Source of the DNA: Pseudomonas sp. BN102
GTDB taxonomy: Bacteria > Pseudomonadota > Gammaproteobacteria > Pseudomonadales > Pseudomonadaceae
DNA length: 64,000 nt
Assembly (NCBI RefSeq): GCF_029871245.1
Contig: NZ_SSON01000050.1
Location: 46,271-110,270, forward strand
Direction: 5' to 3'
Shown: piece after piece, positions 51,282-59,910 of the stretch
Position numbering within the stretch: the first letter of the stretch is position 1
How the letters are laid out: each line of letters opens with the position of its first letter
Notes under the pieces: model-generated
The model's input: only the letters and a program-made list of their open reading frames with translations
Database searches by the model: none
Told to the model about the DNA's origin: nothing
Position numbers and translations under genes: made by a program

Positions 51282-51680
51282 CGAAACTATCCCCCGAGAC
51301 ACGCCTGTCGTGCGGTCTTTGCATTCGAATGTGCAGGTAGCTGGCACCGCAGGAGTGCCGAACGGCGTTGAGACCGGGTGCCAGCGAGCAGGTTCCGGGG
51401 TCGATTGAGCTTCAGCTTTGCCCCGGAGGGCCGAAATGCTAACAGAGAGCCGGCCGGAAAGCGCGGCCAAAGACTGCTTGCCGCTGCCCGCCACCATCGC
51501 CAGGGCGGCTGCGATAATCACACGTTGTCACAGGCATCAGCCATAATGTGACGCAGACTGCCGGACTGACCCACGACAGCGCCACTGCGGCCGAACGAAA
51601 CTACAGCGCCAGCTGGCGCCTCGGTCAATTGGCAGAACAACTCAACCGCCTGTTCGGGCAACTTCATGTATGGAACCAGC
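51282..51680. other. 399-base intergenic region between uppP and the unknown gene
   Basis: Divergent promoters must lie here. Apart from the uppP-side hairpins (51340-51385) I see no feature: no ORF with coding character, no repeat and no clean -35/-10 pair. The part from 51540 to 51680 has an open reading frame on the plus strand that is a shadow. Confidence 0.5.
51340..51385 (-). promoter_or_regulatory. Structured leader upstream of uppP with alternative hairpins
   Basis: In the DNA 59-104 bases upstream of the uppP ATG, a perfect 9-bp inverted repeat GCTGGCACC/GGTGCCAGC (28-base loop) encloses a small GCCG-TT-CGGC hairpin. The inner sequence GGCAC-N7-GTGCC can pair with one arm of the long stem instead. 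The two stems are mutually exclusive. Whether this DNA is transcribed is not known. Confidence 0.4.
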
Positions 51681-52295
51681 ATGAACGATATGCAGCACCA
51701 GGAAGTCGACCTCAGCCAGCCACAGAACGTCGACCTGATCTGGGATCTGCACAGCATCGCCCGGCGCGAACTGGCCGAGCGCTTCATCCGGCTGTTCGAG
51801 AACCGGCTGTGCGTCTACTCCGAATCGGTGCGCCAGCTGTACACCAACTACAGCGTGCATTTTCCCAACGACCTCGGCCGCAAGATGGTGGTCCTGCCCG
51901 CGCCCTATGCGTTCCACGACACCCTTCACGGCATCGACCCCAGCGCCGTCCGCCGCACCGGCCTGTGCGTGCTTCCCGGCGCCGTGCTGGGCAAGCCCGG
52001 CCTGCTGATGAGCACCCAGGTCCGCGAAGGCGGGCCCGCGCCCAGGACCATGGCGTTCAAGCCGGCCCTGGCGCAGATCATCAGCAACCAGAAGAAGATC
52101 GGCGACGTCTTCCTGCCGATCCTGATGAAGGGCGACCTGCGCGAGTTCGGCCAGCAACTGCCCTATATCCATCTGCACCGCCTGCAGGTGCACAAGCTCA
52201 CCCGGCTCTCCGCCTTCGAACGCAGCGATATCCAGCAGGCCATCATCCGCAAGCTGCTGATGCTCTATCGCGAAGCTGACAACCTGGCCTGCTGA
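51681..52295 (+). CDS. Hypothetical protein, no recognised domain
   Basis: A 204-residue soluble protein that I do not recognise. It has a helical N terminus (IWDLHSIARRELAERFIRLFENRLCVYSESVRQLY), an aromatic block NYSVHFPNDLGRKM, a Gly-rich segment PGAVLGKPGLLMSTQVREGG and a helical C-terminal half (LHRLQVHKLTRLSAFERSDIQQAIIRKLLML). No signal peptide or membrane helix. GGAA six bases upstream favours the ATG at 51681 over 51666. It is 68 bases before pnuC in the same direction. Confidence 0.7.
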   Translation: MNDMQHQEVDLSQPQNVDLIWDLHSIARRELAERFIRLFENRLCVYSESVRQLYTNYSVHFPNDLGRKMVVLPAPYAFHDTLHGIDPSAVRRTGLCVLPGAVLGKPGLLMSTQVREGGPAPRTMAFKPALAQIISNQKKIGDVFLPILMKGDLREFGQQLPYIHLHRLQVHKLTRLSAFERSDIQQAIIRKLLMLYREADNLAC

Positions 52296-52305
52296 GCCCG
52301 CAGCG

Positions 52306-52315
52306 CCCCCCCCCC
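52306..52315 (+). repeat. Homopolymeric C10 tract upstream of pnuC
   Basis: Ten consecutive C between the upstream stop (52295) and the pnuC start (52364). Tracts of this length can slip in replication and could alter spacing of a promoter, or may be a sequencing artefact. Confidence 0.7.
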
Positions 52316-52363
52316 GGCCTCGAGCCGCTACAATCGCCGGCTTTCCTCCGCGAGAACTACGCC

Positions 52364-52930
52364 GTGTCACCGCTCGAACTCATCGCCGCCACCCTCGGCG
52401 TGCTGGCCGTATGGCTCACCGTCAGGCAGAACCCCTGGTGCTGGCCGATCGGCCTGGTCATGGTGCTGATGTACAGCTGGATCTTCTTCGAGGTGAAGCT
52501 CTACTCGGACATGCTCCTGCAACTGGCCTACGCCGTGCTGCAGTTGTACGGCTGGTGGCAGTGGACACGCGGCGGCGAGCGTGACGACGGGCGCCAAGTG
52601 AGCCGCCTGGAATCGCAGCAAATGGGCCTGGGCCTGCTGGCCGGTGGTCTGGTCAGCCTGGCCCTGGGCTATGCCATGGCAACCTGGACCGACGCTGCGG
52701 CGCCCTGGTGGGACGCCGCGCTCACCGCTTTCAGCCTGGTGGCCCAGTGGTGGATGGCGCAGAAGCGTCTGGAATGCTGGTTGCTCTGGATAGCCGTGGA
52801 CCTGCTGTTCGTGCTGCTGTTCCTCAGCAAGGGCCTGTACCTAACGGCGGCGCTCTACGGACTCTTCACCCTGCTGGCGGTGCAGGGGTGGCGCACCTGG
52901 CGGCGTGATCTGGCGCCGGTCGCGGCATGA
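52364..52930 (+). CDS. pnuC: Nicotinamide riboside transporter PnuC
   Basis: A 188-residue polytopic inner-membrane protein of the PnuC/SWEET-like family, with about seven helices and signatures WPIGLVMVLMYSWIFFEVKLYSDMLLQL, YGWWQW, and WLLWIAVDLLFVLLFLSKGL. It imports nicotinamide riboside for NAD salvage. GTG start. It overlaps the following kinase gene by four bases (ATGA), and phosphorylation by that kinase would trap the substrate. Confidence 0.9.
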   Translation: MSPLELIAATLGVLAVWLTVRQNPWCWPIGLVMVLMYSWIFFEVKLYSDMLLQLAYAVLQLYGWWQWTRGGERDDGRQVSRLESQQMGLGLLAGGLVSLALGYAMATWTDAAAPWWDAALTAFSLVAQWWMAQKRLECWLLWIAVDLLFVLLFLSKGLYLTAALYGLFTLLAVQGWRTWRRDLAPVAA

Positions 52931-53448
52931 AAGTCCTGGTACTGACCGGGCCGGAGTCCAGCGGCAAGAGCTGGCTGGCGGCCGAACTCCAGGCGGAATT
53001 CGGCGGATTGCTGGTGGGCGAATACGTTCGCCACTTCATCGACCGCGAACAGCGGGACACCTGCTATGCCGACATTCCCGCCATAGCCCGTGGCCAGCTT
53101 GCCTGGGAAGACGACGCCCGCGCCAAGTGCCCTCACCTGCTGATCCTCGATACGCACCTGCTCAGCAACATGCTCTGGAGCCAGAAGCTGTTCGGCGCCT
53201 GCCCCGCCTGGCTGGAAGCCGAGCTACTGGCCCGGCGCTACGACCTGCATCTACTGCTGAGCCCGGACCAGGTGGCCTGGGTAGACGATGGCCAGCGCTG
53301 CCAACCGGAGCTGTCGGAACGGCGCGCCTTCTTCGAAGATTGCCGCGCCTGGCTGGAAGGTACCGGCCAGGCCTATGAGTTGATCGAGGGGGATTGGGAA
53401 GCCCGGCGACGGTATGTCGTGAAACGGGTTGAATGTTGGCTGCGCTGA
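52927..53448 (+). CDS. Stand-alone NadR-like ribosylnicotinamide kinase
   Basis: A 173-residue P-loop kinase (GPESSGKSWL, 8-17) corresponding to the C-terminal RNK domain of NadR, with EYVRHFID, LLILDTHLLSN and LLLSPDQVAWVDDGQR. It should phosphorylate nicotinamide riboside to NMN. Unlike NadR of enterics it has no helix-turn-helix or adenylyltransferase domain. Cotranscribed with pnuC (ATGA overlap), forming a complete uptake-and-trap module. Confidence 0.88.
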   Translation: MKVLVLTGPESSGKSWLAAELQAEFGGLLVGEYVRHFIDREQRDTCYADIPAIARGQLAWEDDARAKCPHLLILDTHLLSNMLWSQKLFGACPAWLEAELLARRYDLHLLLSPDQVAWVDDGQRCQPELSERRAFFEDCRAWLEGTGQAYELIEGDWEARRRYVVKRVECWLR

Positions 53449-53512
53449 CCCGGGGCACCGCACCCACGGCGGGAGCGATTTCAATGGATATGTCCTAACA
53501 GGTCGGGACTCT

Positions 53513-53573
53513 TGTAGGAGCCAGCCTGCTGGCGAAGGGGCTCATTTCGCGAGCAAGCTCGCTCCTGCGGGGT
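53513..53573. repeat. REP element pair
   Basis: GTAGGAGCCAGCCTGCTGGCGAA and TTCGCGAGCAAGCTCGCTCCTGC face each other (described in pieces): each half is itself a hairpin (GCCAG-CCT-CTGGC; GCGAGC-AA-GCTCGC), and the outer ends GTAGGAGC/GCTCCTGC pair with one mismatch. This is a typical Pseudomonas extragenic palindrome between the pnuC-kinase operon and the convergent kinase gene. Confidence 0.8.
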
Positions 53574-53644
53574 TCAAGGCTCGTCGGTCGAAGCCTGGCA
53601 ACAGCCAATGCGGACAGAGCCACTTCAATCGCCTGCGGATTTAC

Positions 53645-54963
53645 CTACGAAGGCGTTGCGGCGGGAAGTTCGATGCTTACCCGCAGGCCGCCGAGGGGAC
53701 TGTCCTGCAGGCTCAGGCGGCCGCCCCAGGCTTCGACTATGTCACGCACTATGCCAAGGCCCAGGCCGTGACCTGCCACCTGCTCGTCCAGGCGCGTGCC
53801 ACGGCCGATCACCGACTCGCGCTGGTCTTCGGCAATGCCGGGACCGTCATCGTCGACCATCAGGCTGTAGCCCTCATCTCCCGTACGGATGGTCAGGTTG
53901 ACCTGGCTTTCCGCCCATTTGCAGGCGTTGTCCAGCAGGTTGCCAAGCAGTTCCAGCAGGTCCTCGCGATCCCAGGGCAGCCGCAGGCCTTCGGGCGCAG
54001 ACCAGTCCAGGTCGAGACCACGGTCATGGATCATCGCCAGGGTGGAGAACAGGCCGGGGAGTTCCTCGGCGCAGTCGAAATGCGCCCCCGGCAACGCCTC
54101 CCCGGCCAGGCGCGCACGGCCCAGTTCGCGGCCAAGGCGCTGTTCGATCTGCTCCAGTTGTTCACGCAGTGTCGCGCGCAACTCTGGGTTGGCACGCAGC
54201 TCCTCGCGTTCGGCCAGGCTGACCAGCACGGCGAGCGGCGTCTTCAGGGCATGGCCGAGGTTGCCTAGGGCATTGCGCGAGCGCATCAGGGTGTCTTCGG
54301 TGTGGCTGAGCAGGTGATTGATCTGCGCCACCAGGGATTCCAGCTCCTCGGGCACCCGGCTATCCAGCTCGCTACGCTGCCCTTGCTGCAGCTGGGCGAT
54401 CTGCTGGCGGACCTCCTCCAATGGACGCAGCGCACGGCGCACGGTGAAGCGTTGCAGGGCGAGGATCAGCAACAGCCCGGCCACGCCCAGGGCAAAGCCC
54501 GTCCACTGCGCGCGGCGGAAGCTTTCCAGCAGCGGCGTGTAGTCCTGGGCCACGGCTATCCGAACCTGGCGGCCGAAGCGGCGGTAGTCGCCACGCCAGG
54601 CCAGCAGCTCCTGGTCGCCGGGCCCCGGAAGCAGGCCGGGCGCCAACCCCTTTTGCGCCGGCATGGCCAGCTCGCTGTCCCAGAGGGAGCGTGAGCGCCA
54701 GGGTTGCTCGCCGAGTTCGATGATGAAGTAGCGGCCGGAATAGGGCTGCTGATGGACGGGGTTGAGGCGCTGTTCGTCCAGCTGGATGCCATTGGGACCG
54801 CGCACCAGGGCGCCGAGTAGCAACTCGGCCTCGCTGCGCAGCCCCTCGGCCAGGTAGCGCCGCAGGCCAATGTCGAATAACCAGAGGCTGGTTTGCGCCA
54901 GCACCAGCCCGACCAGAAGCAGGGCGCCGGCCAGCCCGAGGCTGAGCCGGCGCTGGATCGACC

Positions 54964-54967
<4 letters not shown>
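53645..54967 (-). CDS. bqsS: BqsS/CarS-like (PhoQ-type) sensor histidine kinase
   Basis: A 440-residue inner-membrane kinase: TM1 about 10-31, periplasmic sensor about 32-153, TM2 about 154-172, HAMP-like linker, H-box [14 protein letters not shown] (H239, the PhoQ-type variant), N box [12 protein letters not shown] and glycine boxes DDDGPGI and GHGLGLGIV. Gene order with two PepSY genes and the regulator matches the P. aeruginosa ferrous-iron/calcium-responsive bqs/car operon. At the expected RExxE site I read RSEAE (44-48), so the sensing residues differ. The symbol is by synteny and architecture. Confidence 0.8.
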
Positions 54968-55631
<664 letters not shown>

Positions 55632-55632
<1 letters not shown>

Positions 55633-55946
55633 CAGTCGTCTTCCTCGTCCTTCAGAATTCGCCCGTCGCGGGCATCCAGTTCCAGCTCACGCACCGTACC
55701 ATCGGCGGTGATCAGCTCCACTTCGTAAATGTAGACGTCATCCTCTTCCTCCAGCTCGGCCTCCAGCAATCGCGCCCCGGGGTAAAGCCCCAGGGCGCTG
55801 CTCAGGAGTTGCTCGAGGGGCAGGATCACACCCTCTTCACGGAGCTTCAGGGCCTCGTCCTGATCCAGGTCCCTGGCCACCGCCTCGAGGGCGAAGATGG
55901 CCAGGATCAGGGCGATGATCCCGCTGTAGCGAAAGATCCAGCGCAT
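55632..55946 (-). CDS. PepSY domain protein, inner copy of tandem pair
   Basis: A 104-residue protein with an N-terminal helix ([20 protein letters not shown], a signal peptide or anchor) and a PepSY domain ([23 protein letters not shown]...[25 protein letters not shown]). The acidic EAELEEEDD and the DEEDD end are candidate cation-binding surfaces. It is about half-identical by eye to the next gene, a tandem duplication. Overlaps the regulator start by one base. Confidence 0.83.
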
Positions 55947-56254
55947 CAGTCGTCCTGGTGATCCTTGAGGATCTGGCCGTTGGTGGCATCAAGCTCGAGA
56001 TCCCACTGCACGCCCTGGGCGTCGCGCAGTTCGACCTGGTAGATATGGCGGCCGTACTCTTCTTCCAGCTCGGTTTCATTGATGGTGCCGCCGGGGTGCT
56101 TGGCGATGGCCGCGGCGTTGAGCTTCTCGAACGATTGGATGGTGCCGGCGTCGCGCAGCTTCAGGGCTTCGTCCGGGCCAAGGTCGCGCGCCTGGGCGAG
56201 ACCGGCGGTGGTGGCGAGGGCAGCAGCGGCGAACAGGGCAGTGAGTTTCTTCAT
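55946..56254 (-). CDS. PepSY domain protein, first gene of the bqs-like operon
   Basis: A 102-residue secreted protein: signal peptide MKKLTALFAAAALATTAGLAQA, then one PepSY domain (DLGPDEALKLRDAGTIQSFEKLN...YQVELRDAQGVQWDLELDATNGQILKD). It closely resembles its neighbour. Its stop overlaps the next start by one base (TGATG). It should be periplasmic and might deliver or buffer the cation sensed by the kinase, which is inference only. Confidence 0.85.
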   Translation of the reverse strand: MKKLTALFAAAALATTAGLAQARDLGPDEALKLRDAGTIQSFEKLNAAAIAKHPGGTINETELEEEYGRHIYQVELRDAQGVQWDLELDATNGQILKDHQDD

Positions 56255-56309
56255 GAGTCATTTCCTTGGGAGTTGTGTGCTTTCGATGGGTGCAAGATAC
56301 CCGGCACGA

Positions 56310-56325
56310 CTTAATCCAAGCTGAA
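56310..56325 (-). promoter_or_regulatory. Candidate BqsR box upstream of the PepSY operon
   Basis: On the minus strand TTCAG-CTTGGA-TTAAG matches the reported BqsR repeat TTAAG-N6-TTAAG with one mismatch. It lies 56-71 bases upstream of the first PepSY ATG, as expected for autoregulation. Confidence 0.65.
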
Positions 56326-56423
56326 TTTGCCGCCGGACTTGGAAAGCATCATTCATCCGCTGAAGCGACTTGGTACTGGCAGGGGCGCCACTATAATCGC
56401 TGCCTTGCATTCAGGAGGCCTGC

Positions 56424-57503
56424 ATGAGCGCCATTCAGATCAAGTTTCCCGCCCTCACCCTGCGCGCAGGACGCCGCGCCATGGCGCGTATCCATGAACA
56501 AGGCCTCAAGCCCGCAGACGTCGGCATCCTGCCCGGCGCCGCGGGCGGCCCCAAGGCGCTGGGCATCCAGGGCCTGGACCTGGTGCTGTTCGGCAACTGG
56601 CTGCCGAGAGCGCCCCGGGAACGCTCGCTGATCGGCGCCTCCATCGGCTCCTGGCGTTTCGCCAGCGCCTGCCTGCCGGACGCCGCGGCCGGCATCCGTC
56701 GCCTGGGCGATCTCTACACCAGCCAGCGTTTCCCCAAGGGCGTGAGCATGGCGGAGGTCAGTCGCCTCTGTGGCCTGATGCTGGACGAACTGCTGCAGGA
56801 CCAGGACGCCCAGGTGTTGGCCAACCCGCACTACCGCCTGAACGTGGTGGTGGTGAAGAGCCACGGCCTGCTCGCCCATGACCGCCGCGGCGCCCTGGGC
56901 CTGGGTTTGTCCTCGGTCATCGGCAGCAACCTGCTGGGCCGCTCGCGCCTGGCCCGGCATTTCGAGCGGGTCATCCTCCACGACGCCCGCCTGGCCCCGC
57001 CGCTGGCGGCACTGTCCGACTTCCCCTCGCGCTTCCACGCCCTCGACCTGGGCAACCTGCGTCATGCCCTGCTCGCCTCGGGTTCGATACCCATGGTGAT
57101 GGAAGGCGTGCGCGACATTCCCGGCGCCGGCCCCGGCACCTACCGCGATGGCGGCCTGCTCGACTACCACCTGGACCTGCCCTACAACCCGGGCGGCGTG
57201 GTGCTCTATCCGCACTTTACCGACAAGGTGGTGCCAGGCTGGTTCGACAAGGGCCTGCCCTGGCGCAAGGGGGATGCCGAGCGCCTGCAGGACGTGCTGC
57301 TGCTCGCCCCGTCACGCCAGTACCTGGCCACCCTGCCCCACGGCAAGCTGCCCGACCGCAAGGACTTCAAGCGCTACCTCGGCGACGATGCCGGGCGCGA
57401 ACGCTATTGGCGCAAGGCCATGGCCGAGAGCCAGCGCCTGGGCGACGAATTCCTCGAACTGGTAGATGGCGGCAAGCTCGGCGAGCGTCTCTTGAACCTC
57501 TGA
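56424..57503 (+). CDS. Patatin-like phospholipase
   Basis: A 359-residue patatin-family acyl hydrolase with oxyanion-loop-like GAAGGPKALG, nucleophile elbow GASIGSWR (GxSxG), and the catalytic Asp in YRDGGLLDYH (DGG/A). No signal peptide is visible, so it is probably cytosolic or secreted by another route. The C-terminal ~110 residues are an extension. It is divergent from the PepSY operon across 169 bases and precedes a second putative hydrolase. Confidence 0.87.
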   Translation: MSAIQIKFPALTLRAGRRAMARIHEQGLKPADVGILPGAAGGPKALGIQGLDLVLFGNWLPRAPRERSLIGASIGSWRFASACLPDAAAGIRRLGDLYTSQRFPKGVSMAEVSRLCGLMLDELLQDQDAQVLANPHYRLNVVVVKSHGLLAHDRRGALGLGLSSVIGSNLLGRSRLARHFERVILHDARLAPPLAALSDFPSRFHALDLGNLRHALLASGSIPMVMEGVRDIPGAGPGTYRDGGLLDYHLDLPYNPGGVVLYPHFTDKVVPGWFDKGLPWRKGDAERLQDVLLLAPSRQYLATLPHGKLPDRKDFKRYLGDDAGRERYWRKAMAESQRLGDEFLELVDGGKLGERLLNL

Positions 57504-57561
57504 TTGAAGGAGCGACAGCCAACGGGTAGGCTGCCGCGCGAGCCAAGCAGGGAGTACAGGG

Positions 57562-58470
57562 ATGAAGCTCGCAGTCGCCATCATTCATGGCATCGGCAAT
57601 CAGCCGGATTCACGGGACACCGAAGGCCAGCACGCCTTTGCCCAGAGCCTCATCCGCGGACTGCGCAGGCGCCTGGGCGTGGCGTCGGAAGACATCGCCT
57701 TCCAGTCGCTGTACTGGGCCAGCGTGCTGGACAAGCGCGAGTTGGCCTACCTGGAGAAGCTCGAGCGGGAGCCGGTGCGCTGGCGCTGGATGCGCCGCCT
57801 GGTCACCCTCTTCCTCGGCGATGCCAGCGGCTACCGCAAGGTCAGCCAGGCCTACGACACCACCTACGAGCAAGTGCACCAGAGCGTGCGCAACGGCCTC
57901 AATGCGCTGCGCTCCAAGGTCGGGCCGACCACCCCTCTGGTGGTGCTGGCCCACTCCCTGGGCGGGCACATCATCTCCAACTACGTCTGGGACCAGCAGA
58001 AGCTCAACGTCACGCCGAGCTGCCCGCGCGATCCCTTCCTCGCCATGGAAACCCTCGCCGGCCTCGTCACCTTCGGCTGCAATATCCCGCTCTTCACCTT
58101 CGCCTACGACCCGGTGCAGCCGATCCGCTTTCCCGGGCACTGCCTCGATGAGCGTCTGAGCCGCGCGGCGCGCTGGCTGAACGTCTATGCACCGGCCGAC
58201 CTGCTGGGCTACCCACTGCGCCCGGTGCAGGGCTATGCCGGCGTGGTGCACGAAGACAAGGCCATGTCCGTGGGCCCCTGGTACAAGCGGCACACGCCCC
58301 TGACCCACCTGGAGTATTGGGACGATAGGGGCTTCCAGGACTACCTGGCCCGGCACATCGGCGAACTACTGCGCGCCTGCCCCGGCGAGCCAATTCGCCA
58401 GGCAGAGGCTTCAACGGGCGATCAGCCCGGCCTGCCATCCAGTCGCGGCGTGCACAACAGCACCGCGTAA
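57562..58470 (+). CDS. Alpha/beta hydrolase family protein
   Basis: A 302-residue protein with IIHGIGNQ at the N terminus (oxyanion-type HG), and nucleophile elbow LAHSLGGHIISN (GxSxG relaxed to AHSLGG). The C-terminal part may carry the Asp/His (YAPADLLGYPL; THLEYWDDRGF). No signal peptide. It begins 58 bases after the patatin gene and may be cotranscribed, hinting at a shared lipid substrate. Its last 49 bases overlap the convergent nnrS gene. Confidence 0.78.
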   Translation: MKLAVAIIHGIGNQPDSRDTEGQHAFAQSLIRGLRRRLGVASEDIAFQSLYWASVLDKRELAYLEKLEREPVRWRWMRRLVTLFLGDASGYRKVSQAYDTTYEQVHQSVRNGLNALRSKVGPTTPLVVLAHSLGGHIISNYVWDQQKLNVTPSCPRDPFLAMETLAGLVTFGCNIPLFTFAYDPVQPIRFPGHCLDERLSRAARWLNVYAPADLLGYPLRPVQGYAGVVHEDKAMSVGPWYKRHTPLTHLEYWDDRGFQDYLARHIGELLRACPGEPIRQAEASTGDQPGLPSSRGVHNSTA

Positions 58471-59612
58471 TGCCGCAGGAACAGCGCGAACGCCAGCCCC
58501 CAACAGAGAGCGGCAAGCCATAACGCAGTACCGGGCAACCACGACACCAGGACCACCCGGGCCAGCGCGCCCAGATTCAGCAAGGCGAAGGCCAGCCCCA
58601 TCGCCCGCGGCGCCTCCAGCGGTCGGCCGCTGTGGCCCAGGCTGACCCGAGCGATCATCGCCAGGATCAGCCCGCCCATGGCGCCCACACCGAGCGCATG
58701 CTGCGCCAGGCTCGAATTGCCCAGCATGCCCAGATGCCAGGCCGCCAGTCCCAAGGGAGCCGCTGCCAGCCAGGCGAAGGCCAGATGCAGCGGCCAGAGC
58801 AGTGTCACGCGCCAGATGCCGGCGTCGTACCAGCGCGCCAGGCGCAGCAGGTTACCCAGGCCGAGCACGGCACAGAGCGGCGCCAACCAGGGATTGGCTT
58901 GCAGGCCAACGCCGCTGGCGAAAACGACAGCCAGCAGGACGCCGGCCAGCAGCATGATCCAGTCCAGCCAGGGCCAGGCCTTGACCTGCTGGGTACGCCC
59001 CAACCCGCGCTGGGTGAAAAACGGAATGACCCGGCCACCGATCAGCCCCATCAGCGCGGCCACCAGCCAGAGCGCGGCCAGCACGCCCTGGCGCTGCAGG
59101 CCGTCGTCGGCGAAAGCCAGGCCCCATAGCACCAGGGCATCGGCAGCGGCCAGGAGCATCAGCACTGCCACTACCGGGTAGTTGCCGCGCTGGCGCACGC
59201 GCCAGAGGCTGCAACCCATCGCCAGTGCAACCGCCGGCAGGAAAGAGATTTCAAGGGGAATCAGCAGCGCCAGGGGCGCACCAAGCAGCCAGGCCAGGCG
59301 TGCGGCCAGCCAGAGCATTGCCAACAAGGCCAGGGAGCGGCCACGCAGTCCCGGATTACCTGTCCAGTTCTGCACCGCCGTGAGCAGGAAGCCGGCGATG
59401 ATCGCGCCGCCGAAGCCGAAGACCATCTCGTGACGATGCCAGGCGAGCCAGCCGCCCGCAGGCTGCCAGGCGCCGGCGTGGCCGTGGAGCGCTGCCAGCC
59501 AGATCAGCACGGCCACCAGGGCGAACGCCGTGCCGAAGAGGAAGAAAGGCCTGAAGCCCAGGCGCCAGATCGGGCGGATGGCCAGTTCACGCGAGGCATC
59601 AAGCAATTGCAC
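58422..59612 (-). CDS. nnrS: NnrS family nitric-oxide-response membrane protein
   Basis: A 396-residue polytopic membrane protein of about twelve helices. The NnrS features IWRLGFRPFFLFGTAFALVAVL, WHRHEMVFGFGGAIIAGFLLTA and RVIPFFTQRGLG with conserved His are present. NnrS is heme- and copper-containing and is linked to protection from nitric oxide. It overlaps ppyR by 14 bases and forms the operon hmp-ppyR-nnrS, all controlled from the hmp/norR intergenic region. Confidence 0.9.
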   Translation of the reverse strand: MQLLDASRELAIRPIWRLGFRPFFLFGTAFALVAVLIWLAALHGHAGAWQPAGGWLAWHRHEMVFGFGGAIIAGFLLTAVQNWTGNPGLRGRSLALLAMLWLAARLAWLLGAPLALLIPLEISFLPAVALAMGCSLWRVRQRGNYPVVAVLMLLAAADALVLWGLAFADDGLQRQGVLAALWLVAALMGLIGGRVIPFFTQRGLGRTQQVKAWPWLDWIMLLAGVLLAVVFASGVGLQANPWLAPLCAVLGLGNLLRLARWYDAGIWRVTLLWPLHLAFAWLAAAPLGLAAWHLGMLGNSSLAQHALGVGAMGGLILAMIARVSLGHSGRPLEAPRAMGLAFALLNLGALARVVLVSWLPGTALWLAALCWGLAFALFLRHYAVLLCTPRLDGRPG

Positions 59613-59856
59613 AGCAGAACTCCTGCGCAGCCTTGCGCATCTGGTAGAGGGCGGTGAGGCGCATCACGTAGCCAAGCTTGATCAGGGTGGGCCCGAGAAT
59701 GACCATGCCGTGGGCGCCGACCAGCGTCAGCAGTTCGAGATGGGCATCGAGGTAGTAGGCACCGGCTATGCCCAGCAACAGCTGGGCCAGGCCCGTCCAG
59801 AGAAACAGATGAGAGAGTCGCAGCAGGCGTTGGGGGCAACCGAACAAACCAGTCAT
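59599..59856 (-). CDS. ppyR: PpyR-like small membrane protein
   Basis: An 85-residue protein with two predicted membrane helices (about 13-33 and 42-60). It occupies the position of ppyR beside fhp in P. aeruginosa, a transmembrane regulator reported to affect psl and pyoverdine expression. The symbol rests on synteny and size. It overlaps nnrS by 14 bases. Confidence 0.75.
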   Translation of the reverse strand: MTGLFGCPQRLLRLSHLFLWTGLAQLLLGIAGAYYLDAHLELLTLVGAHGMVILGPTLIKLGYVMRLTALYQMRKAAQEFCCAIA

Positions 59857-59878
59857 GATCTTGCTCTCCTCGGTTGAA

Positions 59879-59903
59879 GGCCCGGCGCGCTGGGCGCCGG
59901 GCC
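59879..59903 (-). other. Strong hairpin between hmp and ppyR
   Basis: A perfect 10-bp stem GGCCCGGCGC/GCGCCGGGCC with a 5-base loop, without U tract. It may stabilise or partly terminate the hmp message to lower expression of ppyR-nnrS. Confidence 0.5.
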
Positions 59904-59910
59904 GCTGTGG

